A model generated the notes under the pieces. The model was not told the DNA's origin and searched no databases. It saw only the letters and a list, made by a program, of their open reading frames with translations. Made by a program: the position numbers and the translations under genes. A stretch of 59,482 bases of DNA, taken from contig NZ_CP150484.1 in assembly GCF_037997115.1 (NCBI RefSeq), positions 6,322,821-6,382,302 of the forward strand, written 5' to 3'. This document shows positions 43,928 to 53,178 of the stretch, piece by piece. Every line of letters starts with the position of its first letter. Within the stretch, counting starts at the first letter, position 1. The DNA comes from Amycolatopsis coloradensis. GTDB lineage: Bacteria > Actinomycetota > Actinomycetes > Mycobacteriales > Pseudonocardiaceae.

Positions 43928-44119
43928 CTACCCCTTCGCGATCTCCTTGTTCACGCCGCTCGGGCCTTCGTACTCCCGGTCGGGAAGCTTCCGCAGCAGG
44001 TCGAGCGTCCGGGCGTCGGCGCCGTTGCCCTCGGCGGCCCGGACGAGATCGTCCCTGCCCGCCGGGTAGTCGACGCCCGAGAGGCACTTCTGGATTTCGA
44101 TCGGATTCGCGTCGCTCAC
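43928..44119 (-). CDS. DUF2795 protein
   Basis: 63 residues. IEIQKCLSGVDYPAGRDDLV, RAAEGNGADARTLDLLRKLP, then EYEGPSGVNKEI make the DUF2795 helical bundle, found in many actinobacterial stress loci. GTG start at 44119 with GAGGAGA upstream. Function unknown. Confidence 0.85.
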   Translation of the reverse strand: MSDANPIEIQKCLSGVDYPAGRDDLVRAAEGNGADARTLDLLRKLPDREYEGPSGVNKEIAKG

Positions 44120-44237
44120 GGTTTCTCCTCGTTTCCGATGGATTGTCCACTCTGCGTACCCGGCGAGCGACCGGGGAAACCCCGCGCTTGAAGGCCGGGG
44201 AAAGCGGGTATCACCAGCGCGTCGGAGGTGATGTTCC

Positions 44238-45176
44238 ATGTCCGCTGCACAGACTGGCACCGGGCCGGTCGTGACCGGTTTCGACGGGTCACCCGAAGCA
44301 CGCCGCGCCGTCCGCTGGGCGGTCGCCGAGGCGAAGACCCGCGGCCTCGGCCTGGTCCTCGCGTACTGCACCCATGACCGGCTTCCCCCACCCGGCTCGG
44401 ACCCTGTCGCGACGCCGCTGAACGAAGCGCTTCCCCAGGCCGCCGACGAAGCGGCCGAGGTGGAACCTGCCCGTCGGCAACTCGCTTCGATGGCTGAAGC
44501 CCTTAAGCGCTCCGACCCCGGCCTCGACGTCCGCACGGTCGTCCGCGGCGGCATTCCGGAGGAGGTCCTGACCTCGGTCGCGGACGAGGTGGACGCGGCG
44601 ATGATCGTTCTGGGTGAATCCCACACCGGGTTGTTCACCAGGGCGGTCCTCGGCTCGACCGAATCCGCCGTGACCAAGACCGCCGGCCGTCCCGTCGTGG
44701 TGGTGCGCGGCGACGAGCCGCCGCCGGGCGGACCGGTGATCCTCGGTACCGACGGCTCTGCACAGAGCACTCAGGCGGCGGGGTTCGCGTTCGACTTCGC
44801 GGCCCGTCACGGGCTCACCGTGCACGCCGTCCACGTCGCGCGGATGCCGATCTGGGGGCCCGCGAGCGAGCCCCTGCTCGGCGGTCCGGTACTGGACCCC
44901 GCGCCCGGTCTTCCCCAGGAGGTCGCCGACGAACTCGTCGCCCGGCAGCTCGAACCGTGGCGGGAGCGCCATCCGGACGTCGCCGTGGAGATGGTCCACG
45001 GCGTCGGTCCCGCCGCGCAGGCGCTGACCGTGCAGTCCAGTGAAGCCGCGCTGCTGGTGCTCGGCCGGAGCGATCACGGCGATCTCCGGCGCCTGCTGCT
45101 GGGCTCGGTCAGTGACGACGCGTTGCACCACGCGCACTGCCCGGTGGCGGTGGTCCGCGCCCAGTCGGTCGGCTGA
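44238..45176 (+). CDS. Tandem universal stress protein (UspA)
   Basis: 312 residues, two USP domains. Domain 1: VVTGFDGSPEARRAVRWAVA with the later GESHTGLFTRAVLGSTESAV. Domain 2: PVILGTDGSAQSTQAAGFAF with LGRSDHGDLRRLLLGSVSDD. The G-x-x-GSxxxA-like ATP-binding motif is recognisable in both. ATG at 44238. Often induced by stress or low oxygen in actinomycetes. Confidence 0.93.
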   Translation: MSAAQTGTGPVVTGFDGSPEARRAVRWAVAEAKTRGLGLVLAYCTHDRLPPPGSDPVATPLNEALPQAADEAAEVEPARRQLASMAEALKRSDPGLDVRTVVRGGIPEEVLTSVADEVDAAMIVLGESHTGLFTRAVLGSTESAVTKTAGRPVVVVRGDEPPPGGPVILGTDGSAQSTQAAGFAFDFAARHGLTVHAVHVARMPIWGPASEPLLGGPVLDPAPGLPQEVADELVARQLEPWRERHPDVAVEMVHGVGPAAQALTVQSSEAALLVLGRSDHGDLRRLLLGSVSDDALHHAHCPVAVVRAQSVG

Positions 45177-45186
45177 GCACCGAGTG

Positions 45187-45546
45187 TCACGAAGAGGTCA
45201 GTTCTCCGAGTGTTCGCTGCGAAACTCGCAGTTCAGCGGCCAGCAAGAGGCCGCCCGTACGAGCCTGCGCGAGCGCGTAGCCGACCTCGGAGACCTTGTC
45301 CCAAGCCTGCCGCGGCGTGTCACCCGCACCCACCTGGCCGTCCAGCAGGCTCTCTTCGAGCTGTTCCTGCAAGCCCGGCAGGACGTTGGCGAGGTCGTCG
45401 GCGAGCCGCTGTAACGCCCCGATGGTGCGGCAGAGGTCGGCGGGCGAGGCGGGCTCGTCGTCTCGCAGCCTGTTGTACAGGCGGCGCACGACCGTCCCGG
45501 CCTGTGCGGCCAGCAGGTACGGCGGCTCCTCCGACTTCGGACTCAT
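45187..45546 (-). CDS. Small protein of unknown function
   Basis: 119 residues, helical and soluble (PYLLAAQAGTVVRRLYNRLR, LADDLANVLPGLQEQLEESL, VSEVGYALAQARTGGLLLAA). ATG at 45546 taken; an in-frame ATG at 45636 would overlap the ligase gene on the other strand. No family recognised. Divergent from the YbdK-type ligase gene. Confidence 0.6.
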   Translation of the reverse strand: MSPKSEEPPYLLAAQAGTVVRRLYNRLRDDEPASPADLCRTIGALQRLADDLANVLPGLQEQLEESLLDGQVGAGDTPRQAWDKVSEVGYALAQARTGGLLLAAELRVSQRTLGELTSS

Positions 45547-45616
45547 GCCCTGAAGTACCCCGTCCACGACCTGCGAAAACAAGTTTGTGCCGAACGAGCC
45601 GGGGGTATCAGCGGCT

Positions 45617-46705
45617 GTGAACAAGGACGTACTCACCTTCGGAATCGAGGAAGAATTCTTCGTGGTGGACCGGGCCGGTCACCTTTCCCCGGCAGGCGGC
45701 GCCGTCGTCGACGCCGCGGACGAAGAACAGGGCGAACTCCAGCAGGAGCTCACCCGCTCCCAGGCCGAATCGGCCACCGGCATCTGCACGACCCATGACG
45801 AGGCGGAGCGACAGCTGTCGACGATGCGGGCGGAACTGGCCGAGGCCGCCGCCCGGCGGAGCTGCCGCCTGCTGCCCAGCGGCAGCGCACCGCTCGCGGA
45901 GACGGCCTTGCCCGCCATCACCCCGAATCCGCGTTACGAACGGATGTCCGAACATTTCGGGGCGACCGCCCGGACGTCACACACCTGCGGCTGTCACGTC
46001 CACATCGCCGTCCCCGACCGGGAAACCGGGATCCGGGTGATCAACCGGGTCCGGCCCTTCCTGCCCGCGCTGCTGACCTTGACCGCCAATTCCGCGATCT
46101 GCGACGGGTACGACACCGGGTACGCCAGCTGGCGGTATCAGCAGTGGAACCGCTGGCCCTCGGCAGGCTCGCCGCCGCTGTTCACCTCGCTGGACCACTA
46201 CGAAAGCGTCGTCGACGCCTGGCTCCGGGCGGGCGCCATCCTCGATCGCGCGATGGTCTATTGGGACGTGCGGCTTTCCGAGAAGCAGCCGACCGTGGAG
46301 TTCCGGCTCGGCGACGTCGCGGCCACGGCCGGCGAAGCGGTCCTGTTCGGGGTGCTGATCCGCGGGCTGGTCGGCACGATCCTCGCGACGGAGGAGCACC
46401 CGCCGAATCTGTCCAACGAGGTCCTTCGGGCGCAGATCTGGCGCGCGTCCCGGGAAGGACTCTCCGGCCGCTGCCCGCATTTCCGGACCGGCGACCTCGC
46501 CCCGGCGAGCGACGTGCTCGACGAGGTCGTCACCTTCGCGGCCGGTGCCCTCGAAGAGACGGGTGACCTCGATTTCGTCCGCGACGGCTGCGCCCGGCTC
46601 ACCGCCGAAGGCAGCGGGGCGGACCGGCAACGGGCCCGGTTCGAGAAGCGGCAACGCGCGGAGGACGTCGTGGACCTGCTGGCGGTCCGCCCCGAACTCG
46701 CGTGA
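45617..46705 (+). CDS. YbdK/GCS2-type carboxylate-amine ligase (copy 1)
   Basis: 362 residues. LTFGIEEEFFVVDRAGHL, RSQAESATGICTTHDEAERQ, CGCHVHIAVPDRETGIRVIN and TVEFRLGDVAATAGEAV are landmarks of the glutamate-cysteine ligase family 2 fold, which makes an amide bond from a gamma- or alpha-carboxylate and an amine with ATP. Many members (for example YbdK) are weak glutamate-cysteine ligases, so the amine partner may be another compound. GTG start at 45617. A paralogue lies at 53178-54275, suggesting two related reactions. Confidence 0.9.
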   Translation: MNKDVLTFGIEEEFFVVDRAGHLSPAGGAVVDAADEEQGELQQELTRSQAESATGICTTHDEAERQLSTMRAELAEAAARRSCRLLPSGSAPLAETALPAITPNPRYERMSEHFGATARTSHTCGCHVHIAVPDRETGIRVINRVRPFLPALLTLTANSAICDGYDTGYASWRYQQWNRWPSAGSPPLFTSLDHYESVVDAWLRAGAILDRAMVYWDVRLSEKQPTVEFRLGDVAATAGEAVLFGVLIRGLVGTILATEEHPPNLSNEVLRAQIWRASREGLSGRCPHFRTGDLAPASDVLDEVVTFAAGALEETGDLDFVRDGCARLTAEGSGADRQRARFEKRQRAEDVVDLLAVRPELA

Positions 46706-46754
46706 TTGGAGGCGGAACTCACGAGTTACGGCTGTACGCACGCGAGTTACGGCG

Positions 46755-47201
46755 TCAGGTCCGGCCCAGTTCCGGCGGGCGGCGCAAGGGGCCCCAGTCC
46801 GCATCGTGCCGGGCCCTGTCCCGCAACAGATCGCGAGCTTCGCCGAGGACGGCGGTGGAGATCCGGCCGGCCGGTTCGGGATCGGTCAGCAGCGGCTCGT
46901 TGTCCGGACCGGAGCCCACGATCCGGCCCGCCAGTACCCAGGGCTTGGTCTCGCGACGGCGTTCGTGCCGGAGGTGGCAGTAGTCGTAAAGCCGCCTGGC
47001 CAGCCAGAGTTCGAGCGGCTGATCGCGCCACCATGGTTCGGGATCGAGGGGGTTCACCGAGAGTCCCGGCAGTTCCGCGCCGGTGAGTTCGTCCCGGCTC
47101 GTGCCGGGACGATGTTCGGGAGTCGGCGCCCACCGGACGTACAGGCCTTGCCGCCGCCGGACCAGCGCGGCGAGTTCCCCCAGTGACTCCAACTGCTGCA
47201 T
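46755..47201 (-). CDS. DUF6098 family protein
   Basis: 148 residues. LVRRRQGLYVRWAPTPEHRP, GTSRDELTGAELPGLSVNPL and PLELWLARRLYDYCHLRHER match the DUF6098 pattern; no known function. The ATG at 47201 is preferred because residues before it (starting at 47288) look like upstream shadow. Convergent with ligase copy 1. Confidence 0.78.
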   Translation of the reverse strand: MQQLESLGELAALVRRRQGLYVRWAPTPEHRPGTSRDELTGAELPGLSVNPLDPEPWWRDQPLELWLARRLYDYCHLRHERRRETKPWVLAGRIVGSGPDNEPLLTDPEPAGRISTAVLGEARDLLRDRARHDADWGPLRRPPELGRT

Positions 47202-47352
47202 CGCACGCTCCCAAGCGAAGGATGGACACGGTGACCGGCGCGCCGGCGTCCCTGCCCCGCCGGGGTTGCCCACGCCGGTCCACCTCACGGCCTGCGGACG
47301 TACAACCTCGCTACGCCGGCCGTTGCCTTCCGGTTACCCGCTCTTCACGCGG

Positions 47353-48276
47353 CTACACCGATTTCACCAGAGCCCGGTCCACGAGATGCGCGATCCCCTC
47401 CAGAGCCAGCCTCGCTTCCGGGATCGAGGCCAGCATCCACGCGTGGATCATGCCCTCGTACTCGTGGTAGCTCAGCGGTACACCTTGCTCGGTGCACAAC
47501 GTGTGGAGGCGCCGGGCGTCGGAAAGAAGGACGTCCTTGGTTCCGATGTAGACGGTCAGCGACCCGAGCCCCGAAAGGTCGCCGAACACCGGGCTGAGCC
47601 GGGGATCGGTACGCGGCAACTGGCCACTGTAGAGCCTGGCGGCCTCGGTGAGGCCGGTGAGCGCGAGATACGGGTCGCGCTCGTCCAGCGCGGGTTGCGC
47701 CGGATGGCTCATCGTCAGGTCCAGCCACGGCGACAACAGGACCGTCTCCTTGGGCACCGGCCTGCCTTCGTCCCGCAGCGCCTTGGTGAGAGCGAGCGCG
47801 ACCCCCGCACCGGCGGAGTCCCCCATCACGATCTGCTCCTCCGGGTCGACTCCCGTGGAGAACTCGTCGTACGCGCGACGGACGAACGCGGTGGTCTCGG
47901 GGCACTGGTGCTCCGGGGCCAGCGGGTAGATCGGCACGGTGACCGAGCAGCCGGTGCGGTCGATCAGCCGTCCGAAGAACCGCCAGTGATCGTGCTGGAT
48001 CTGGTGCACATAGGCACCACCGTGGAAGTACAGCACCTTCCTGCCGTCCCCGCGGCCGCGCGGCTTGATGGTGTAGCAGGGTCGTCCGTCCACTTCGGAC
48101 CGGCTGACGTCGAACCGGCGCCTGATCGAGCGGATCGGCCCCCGATCTCCCTTCGCCTGGCTGCTTTCGATGCTCCGCCGGAAGCGGTCGAGGTCGGCGT
48201 AGGTGCGCTTCCGGCCAGTGAGGCGCAGCCACGCGAGCAGCGACTTCGCCGGAAGACTCAGCTTAGACTTGATCAC
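47353..48276 (-). CDS. Alpha/beta hydrolase, HSL-type esterase
   Basis: 307 residues. Hormone-sensitive-lipase motif LYFHGGAYVHQ, nucleophile elbow VMGDSAGAGVALALT, and His in GMIHAWM near the C-terminus; the acidic residue is in YIGTKDVLLSDA. Cytosolic. ATG at 48276 overlaps the end of the CocE/NonD gene by 14 bases, so the two are co-transcribed with the ATP-grasp gene upstream. Substrate unknown; ester or amide hydrolysis of a cluster product is possible. Confidence 0.9.
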   Translation of the reverse strand: MIKSKLSLPAKSLLAWLRLTGRKRTYADLDRFRRSIESSQAKGDRGPIRSIRRRFDVSRSEVDGRPCYTIKPRGRGDGRKVLYFHGGAYVHQIQHDHWRFFGRLIDRTGCSVTVPIYPLAPEHQCPETTAFVRRAYDEFSTGVDPEEQIVMGDSAGAGVALALTKALRDEGRPVPKETVLLSPWLDLTMSHPAQPALDERDPYLALTGLTEAARLYSGQLPRTDPRLSPVFGDLSGLGSLTVYIGTKDVLLSDARRLHTLCTEQGVPLSYHEYEGMIHAWMLASIPEARLALEGIAHLVDRALVKSV

Positions 48277-50287
48277 GGGGAACCGTCCGATACCAGTTGC
48301 GGGAGAACGTCCTTCGCTCCCCTTCGTAGGCGTCGAGCTGTGCGTCGATCACGAACTCGGTGGGAGTGCAGGACACCCGGGTGCGGGTCTCGGACCTCGC
48401 TTCCCAGTCACCGCGGGCGAAGGTCATCGACCAGGCCGTCTCCGCCACCGGGGAACAGAAGTCGTCGGCCACCCACGAGTAGCGTTCGAAGACGTTCCTG
48501 GTGACGTCGAGATCGATGTCGTCGAACCGGACCTTGCCCTCGTTCTTGACGATGTCGAGCGCGGACCGGTAGTCGATCAGGTCCCGGGAGACGGTCCAGC
48601 GCTGTTCACCGGGCTCGATTTGGGTCGCGGGCAACGGTTCGGTCCCTTCAGGTTCGCCGAACGGCCGTGCCGGGACCTCGTCCGCCTCCGCCATCGGCCG
48701 CACCGGCAGCGTGAGCGCGCTCTGTCCCGTGTGGACGGTCACCATCGCCGGTTCCGGCGGCGGCCACGCCAGCGGCCAGTACGACGACGAGATCGACAGC
48801 CGGATGCGGTGCCCGGCGGGGAACGCCTGTGCGACGGCGTTGAGCTCGACGCGCACCCGGTACCGCTTGCCCGGTTCGAGCGGCTTCGGCTCGTCGTGCC
48901 CGTCCCGGTGGGTCAGGTTCAGCAGCCCGTAGGTCACGCGCGTGGCCCTGCCGTCCGGGGCGACGTCGGACAGCCGGACGGCGACCTGTGCCACCGGTTT
49001 GTCCGCGGAGACCTCCAGGTCCACCACCGGTGAGCCGAGGACTTCACACGGCTCGGTGAGTTCGTCGGTGTCGAAGACGAGCGAGCCGCCGTCCTCCTCC
49101 CGCTGGTCGTACGGAAGGTCGGGTGGAGCGCTGTAGGAAGCCCACTTCCCGGCGAACTGGCCGACCGAAAGCGGCGACTCCACCGACAGGTTCTCCACCG
49201 GGACCTCCTCGCCAGGACGGGCGATCCGGTGCCGGGCGAGCCGGTGCTCGGACGGGCGCACATGCGGCGAAGGCCAGGTCGGCTCGCCCACCCAGCGGCC
49301 GGGACGGTCCTCGTACGAAGTCGACGGCGGCACGCTGTCCTGCATCCAGGTCTGGAGCATCGGCCCGTCCATGACGCCGTTCTCGACGTCCTTCAGCCAG
49401 TGGTCCCACCAGCGGACCAGTTCCTGCAGATACCCGATGGCGGGGCCGGGCCGTCCGAGATGCGGGTACTTGTGGGACCACGGACCGATCAGCCCGCGCC
49501 GCGGCACGTCGAGATTGGCCAGCAGCCGCGAGACCGCGTTCGAGTACCCGTCCGCCCAGCCGCTGGAGGCGAGGACCGGCACCCGTACGTCGCTGTAGTT
49601 CTCGCAGACCGACGCGTGCCGCCAGTAGTCGTCCCGGCGCTGATGACTCAGCCATTCACCGGCCCAGAGACTGCAATTCTCCAGCCGTTCGTGCCACAGC
49701 TCGCGCCACCGCTCACCCGCCAACGCGGGGTCGGGCGGCAACGTGGCGTAGGCGAACATCGTGGACGCTTCGGCGACGTTGTCCGAGAGCAGGCAACCGC
49801 CCATGTAGTGCATGTCGTCGGAGTAGCGATCGTCGGTGAACGACGAGATCGCGATCGCGGTCAGGCTCGGCGGCTTGCGCGCCGCCACCTGCAGCGCGGC
49901 GAACCCGCCCCACGAGATCCCCATCATGCCGGTCCGGCCGGAGCACCACGGCTGCGCGGCGATCCACTCCAGGACGTCCTCCGCGTCGAGTTGCTCCCGT
50001 TCGAGGTACTCGTCGGTGAGAACGCCCTCCGACTCCCCCGAGCCGCGGATGTCGACGCGGACGCAGGCGTAGCCATGCCCCGCGAGGTACGGGTGGTGCA
50101 CCGAGTCCCGCACCGAGGTCAGGTCGCGGTGGCGGTACGGGATGTACTCCAGGATCGCTGGGACCGGCTCACCGTCCGAAGCGACCGGCCGCCAGATCCG
50201 GGCCGACAGCCGGACGCCGTCGGAGACCGGGATCCAGACGTGGTCCTCCTCGGTGATCTCGTACGGCAGCGAAGCCACCGTCCGCAT
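48263..50287 (-). CDS. CocE/NonD family hydrolase (X-Pro dipeptidyl-peptidase fold)
   Basis: 674 residues. WIPVSDGVRLSARIWRPVAS opens the fold; nucleophile Ser in GMMGISWGGFAALQ; C-terminal PepX_C-like beta domain (LVFDTDELTEPCEVLGSPVV, AQVAVRLSDVAPDGRATRVT). Members cleave esters (cocaine esterase), amides or N-acyl peptides. ATG at 50287 lies 3 bases after the ATP-grasp gene ends. Co-occurrence with ligases suggests a hydrolytic or salvage partner. Confidence 0.92.
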   Translation of the reverse strand: MRTVASLPYEITEEDHVWIPVSDGVRLSARIWRPVASDGEPVPAILEYIPYRHRDLTSVRDSVHHPYLAGHGYACVRVDIRGSGESEGVLTDEYLEREQLDAEDVLEWIAAQPWCSGRTGMMGISWGGFAALQVAARKPPSLTAIAISSFTDDRYSDDMHYMGGCLLSDNVAEASTMFAYATLPPDPALAGERWRELWHERLENCSLWAGEWLSHQRRDDYWRHASVCENYSDVRVPVLASSGWADGYSNAVSRLLANLDVPRRGLIGPWSHKYPHLGRPGPAIGYLQELVRWWDHWLKDVENGVMDGPMLQTWMQDSVPPSTSYEDRPGRWVGEPTWPSPHVRPSEHRLARHRIARPGEEVPVENLSVESPLSVGQFAGKWASYSAPPDLPYDQREEDGGSLVFDTDELTEPCEVLGSPVVDLEVSADKPVAQVAVRLSDVAPDGRATRVTYGLLNLTHRDGHDEPKPLEPGKRYRVRVELNAVAQAFPAGHRIRLSISSSYWPLAWPPPEPAMVTVHTGQSALTLPVRPMAEADEVPARPFGEPEGTEPLPATQIEPGEQRWTVSRDLIDYRSALDIVKNEGKVRFDDIDLDVTRNVFERYSWVADDFCSPVAETAWSMTFARGDWEARSETRTRVSCTPTEFVIDAQLDAYEGERRTFSRNWYRTVPRDQV

Positions 50288-50290
50288 GGG

Positions 50291-51589
50291 CTATCCCTCC
50301 TCGAAGTCGAACCGCAGCGCCTCGACGCACCGGCGGTACTTGCTCTCCATCTCCCGTTCGGTCTGCGCCGCCACGAAGACATGCGCGAGCTCGTAGCTGT
50401 AGCTGTCCTGTTCGGGCAGGTCGGAGAGCCGGATTCCCTTTTCGGCCACCGGCTCGATCTTCACCCCGGGGATCTCCGCCTCCAGGTCCGCGATCTCGCC
50501 GCGGGTGGGCACCCGGGTGACCAGCCCGTCGCGGAAGCGGCGGTAGTACCACTTGCCCGCGATCCGGTAGTCGCCCCGGTTCCGCCGCGTCCGGGGATCC
50601 TGGCCGAGGCCCAGCTGGACCATGATCTGGTGGTTCGCCACCCCGTCGACGTATTCGAACAGCTCCGCGTGGGACTGCGAATGCCGCGGATTGATCTCCA
50701 GCAGGCAGGCCTGCCCGGATTCGGGGTGGCAGAAGAACTCGATGCTGAACGTGGCGTTGTCGAAGCCGATCTGCTCCATCACGCGGACGGAGATCTCCTT
50801 CATCCGCTCGACGGCGTCCTCGGGCAGCTGCGACGGGTACTGATGCCGCTGGAACGAGGCGGTATCGGGGTAGTTGATCGAATCGAGGACACCGTAGACC
50901 GTGACCTGTCCTTTGTAGACATAGCCTTCGGTCGCGGCCTGCACGCCGTTGAGCTCGCCTTCCGCGAGGCAGGCCGCTCCCCCGGCGTCGGCCACCTCGG
51001 CGGGGAGGTCGACCGTGGCGAGCACACGCTCGAAGGGTTTGCCGACCCGGTCGACACCCGCCCGGATCTCGGCGACCGCCTTGTCGAACTCGTCCTCGTC
51101 GGCGACGTGGAAGGCCAGCTCCGACGAGAACGACTTCACCGGCTTGAGCCACATGGGGTAGTCGACGCCCTCCGGCGGCCGGGGATCGTCCTCGTCCAGG
51201 TCGACGATGCCGAACGCCGGCACCTCGTCGATCACCTTCGACTGTTCGAGGCGGCTCCAGTACTTGTGCTCGCACTTCAGCACGGCCTCGAGCGAAACAC
51301 CGGGAAGGCCGTACTTTTCGCACAACATGGCCACCATCGTCGAAGACGGGAAATCCCAGTAGCTGACGATCGCGTCGATAGAGTCGTCGAAGGTGTCCAA
51401 CTGCGCCACCGCCTTCTCCACGAGTTCCACGATCGGGATCTCGCCGTGCTGGAGTTCCTCGGGCGACAGCAAGGCATGGAAGCGATACCGGTCGGCACCG
51501 GGGATTCGTCTCAGCACCTCTTCGTTGCTGTCGTCGAGGCCGATGACGAAGATGTTCTTTTCCTCTGGGGGCCTGGAGGATGTGGTCAT
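50291..51589 (-). CDS. ATP-grasp enzyme
   Basis: 432 residues. The ATP-grasp core shows in MWLKPVKSFSSELAFHV (Lys-containing strand), TVYGVLDSINYPDTASFQRH, FSIEFFCHPESGQACLLEIN and the Mg-binding EINPRHSQSHAEL. Members join a carboxylate to an amine or thiol. No biotin or BC tail is present, so it is not a biotin carboxylase. ATG at 51589; first gene of the minus-strand operon that continues with two hydrolases. Divergent from the FAD-Rieske gene, with about 75 bases between. Confidence 0.9.
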   Translation of the reverse strand: MTTSSRPPEEKNIFVIGLDDSNEEVLRRIPGADRYRFHALLSPEELQHGEIPIVELVEKAVAQLDTFDDSIDAIVSYWDFPSSTMVAMLCEKYGLPGVSLEAVLKCEHKYWSRLEQSKVIDEVPAFGIVDLDEDDPRPPEGVDYPMWLKPVKSFSSELAFHVADEDEFDKAVAEIRAGVDRVGKPFERVLATVDLPAEVADAGGAACLAEGELNGVQAATEGYVYKGQVTVYGVLDSINYPDTASFQRHQYPSQLPEDAVERMKEISVRVMEQIGFDNATFSIEFFCHPESGQACLLEINPRHSQSHAELFEYVDGVANHQIMVQLGLGQDPRTRRNRGDYRIAGKWYYRRFRDGLVTRVPTRGEIADLEAEIPGVKIEPVAEKGIRLSDLPEQDSYSYELAHVFVAAQTEREMESKYRRCVEALRFDFEEG

Positions 51590-51663
51590 AAGGCAGTGCT
51601 ACCCGCTCCGAAGACCCGGAAAACCCTGGTTTGCCCCGGTCGTCGCCCGGGAAACCGGGCGCT

Positions 51664-53178
51664 ATGACGGAGTTGCCCGGAACGCGTTCACTGTGGCTCG
51701 ACACCGCTCCCGCTCCCGACCGCACCGGAACGCCGTTGCCGTCGGAGGTCGACGTCGCCGTGCTCGGCGGCGGTATCGCCGGACTCACGACGGCGTACCG
51801 GCTGGCCAGGGCCGGGCGGGCGGTCCTGGTGCTGGAGGCCGGCCGTCTCGCGGCGGGGGTTTCCGGCCACACCACGGCGAAGATCAGCACCCAGCACGGG
51901 CTCAAGTACGCCACGCTGGCCAAGACCAAGGGCTCCGAAGCCGCCGCGACGTACGCGTACACGCAGGCGGCCGCGTTGGACTGGATCGCCGCGGCCACGG
52001 CCGAACTCGGCATCGACTGCGGGTTCACCCGCGCCGACAGTTTCGTCTACACGACTCACCCCGGAACCGTCGAAAGCCTCGAACGTGAGGCGGAAGCGGC
52101 CGCCGAGGCCGGTCTCCCGGCCTCCTATGTCACCGACGTCGATCTCGACGTACCCGCCCTCGGCGCGGTGAAGTTCTCGTCGCAGGCGCATTTCCACCCG
52201 CGCCAATGGTTGCTCGCCCTGGCAGGCGAGATCGAGCGCGCGGGAGGGACGATCATCGAGGGTGTTCGCGCGGAAGGCGTCGACGAGCTCGGCGGCACCA
52301 CGGTGCGCACCAGTTCCGGCGACGTGCGGGCGGGCGAGGTCGTGGTGACGACCCATTACCCCGTGTTCGACCGCGGCCTGTTCTTCGCCCGGCTCGACCC
52401 GGTCCGCGATCTGGTGGTCGCCGGGCCGGTCGAAGGCAACCGGCCGCCGGAAGGGATGTACCTCGACGCCGACTCTCACCACTCCGTGCGGGGCTACCTC
52501 AAGGACGGTGTCCCGTACGCGGTCGTCGGCGGCGAGCACTACCATGTCGGCGACTCCGTCGACGTCGAAAGCCGCTACGAACGGCTGGCGAGCTGGGCGA
52601 GCGAGCACGCGGCCGTGCACCGGGTCACCCACCGGTGGTCCGCTCATGACCTGTCCACTTTGGACTCTGTGCCGTACGTCGGGCGTTATCACCCGGCGAG
52701 CCGCCATCTCTGGGTCGCCACCGGGTTCGGCCAGTGGGGTATGACCGGCGGCACCGCGGCCGGGCTGCTGCTCGCGGATCTCCTCACCGGACGCGAAAAC
52801 CCGTCCGCGGCTCTGTACGACCCGAACCGCTTCGACCTCCGGTCCGCGATCTCGTCCGTGGAGAACAACGCCACCGTGGCGAAGTTCCTGGTCGGCGACC
52901 ATCTCAGCGCGCTGCGCAAACCCGCCTCCGTGGACGAAATCCTGCCCGGTGAGGCGAAGGTGACCCGTGACGGCGGCGAACTCGTCGCCGCCTACCGCGA
53001 TCCGGGCGGCGAGCTGCACGCGGTCGGCGCTCATTGCACCCATCTGGGCTGTCTCGTCGCGTTCAACAACGCGGAGAAGACCTGGGACTGCCCTTGCCAC
53101 GGTTCGCGGTTCGGTCTGGACGGGTCGGTGATCCAGGGGCCGGCCGTGCGCGCGCTGCCGAAGAAGCGGGAGCGGTGA
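51664..53178 (+). CDS. FAD-dependent oxidoreductase with C-terminal Rieske domain
   Basis: 504 residues. FAD-binding VDVAVLGGGIAGLTTAYRLA and a DAO-type domain to about 400, then a Rieske 2Fe-2S domain: CTHLGCLVAF and CPCHGSRFGLDG supply the two Cys and two His ligands. Family members resemble glycine/amine oxidases fused to a Rieske module. ATG at 51664. Its stop shares one base with the next ATG, so it is coupled to ligase copy 2. It probably oxidises an amine or alcohol in the same pathway. Confidence 0.93.
   Translation: MTELPGTRSLWLDTAPAPDRTGTPLPSEVDVAVLGGGIAGLTTAYRLARAGRAVLVLEAGRLAAGVSGHTTAKISTQHGLKYATLAKTKGSEAAATYAYTQAAALDWIAAATAELGIDCGFTRADSFVYTTHPGTVESLEREAEAAAEAGLPASYVTDVDLDVPALGAVKFSSQAHFHPRQWLLALAGEIERAGGTIIEGVRAEGVDELGGTTVRTSSGDVRAGEVVVTTHYPVFDRGLFFARLDPVRDLVVAGPVEGNRPPEGMYLDADSHHSVRGYLKDGVPYAVVGGEHYHVGDSVDVESRYERLASWASEHAAVHRVTHRWSAHDLSTLDSVPYVGRYHPASRHLWVATGFGQWGMTGGTAAGLLLADLLTGRENPSAALYDPNRFDLRSAISSVENNATVAKFLVGDHLSALRKPASVDEILPGEAKVTRDGGELVAAYRDPGGELHAVGAHCTHLGCLVAFNNAEKTWDCPCHGSRFGLDGSVIQGPAVRALPKKRER

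Noticed and set aside
49229..51667. 812-codon plus-strand frame over the hydrolase and ATP-grasp genes
   Set aside because: Antisense shadow of two confidently assigned genes.
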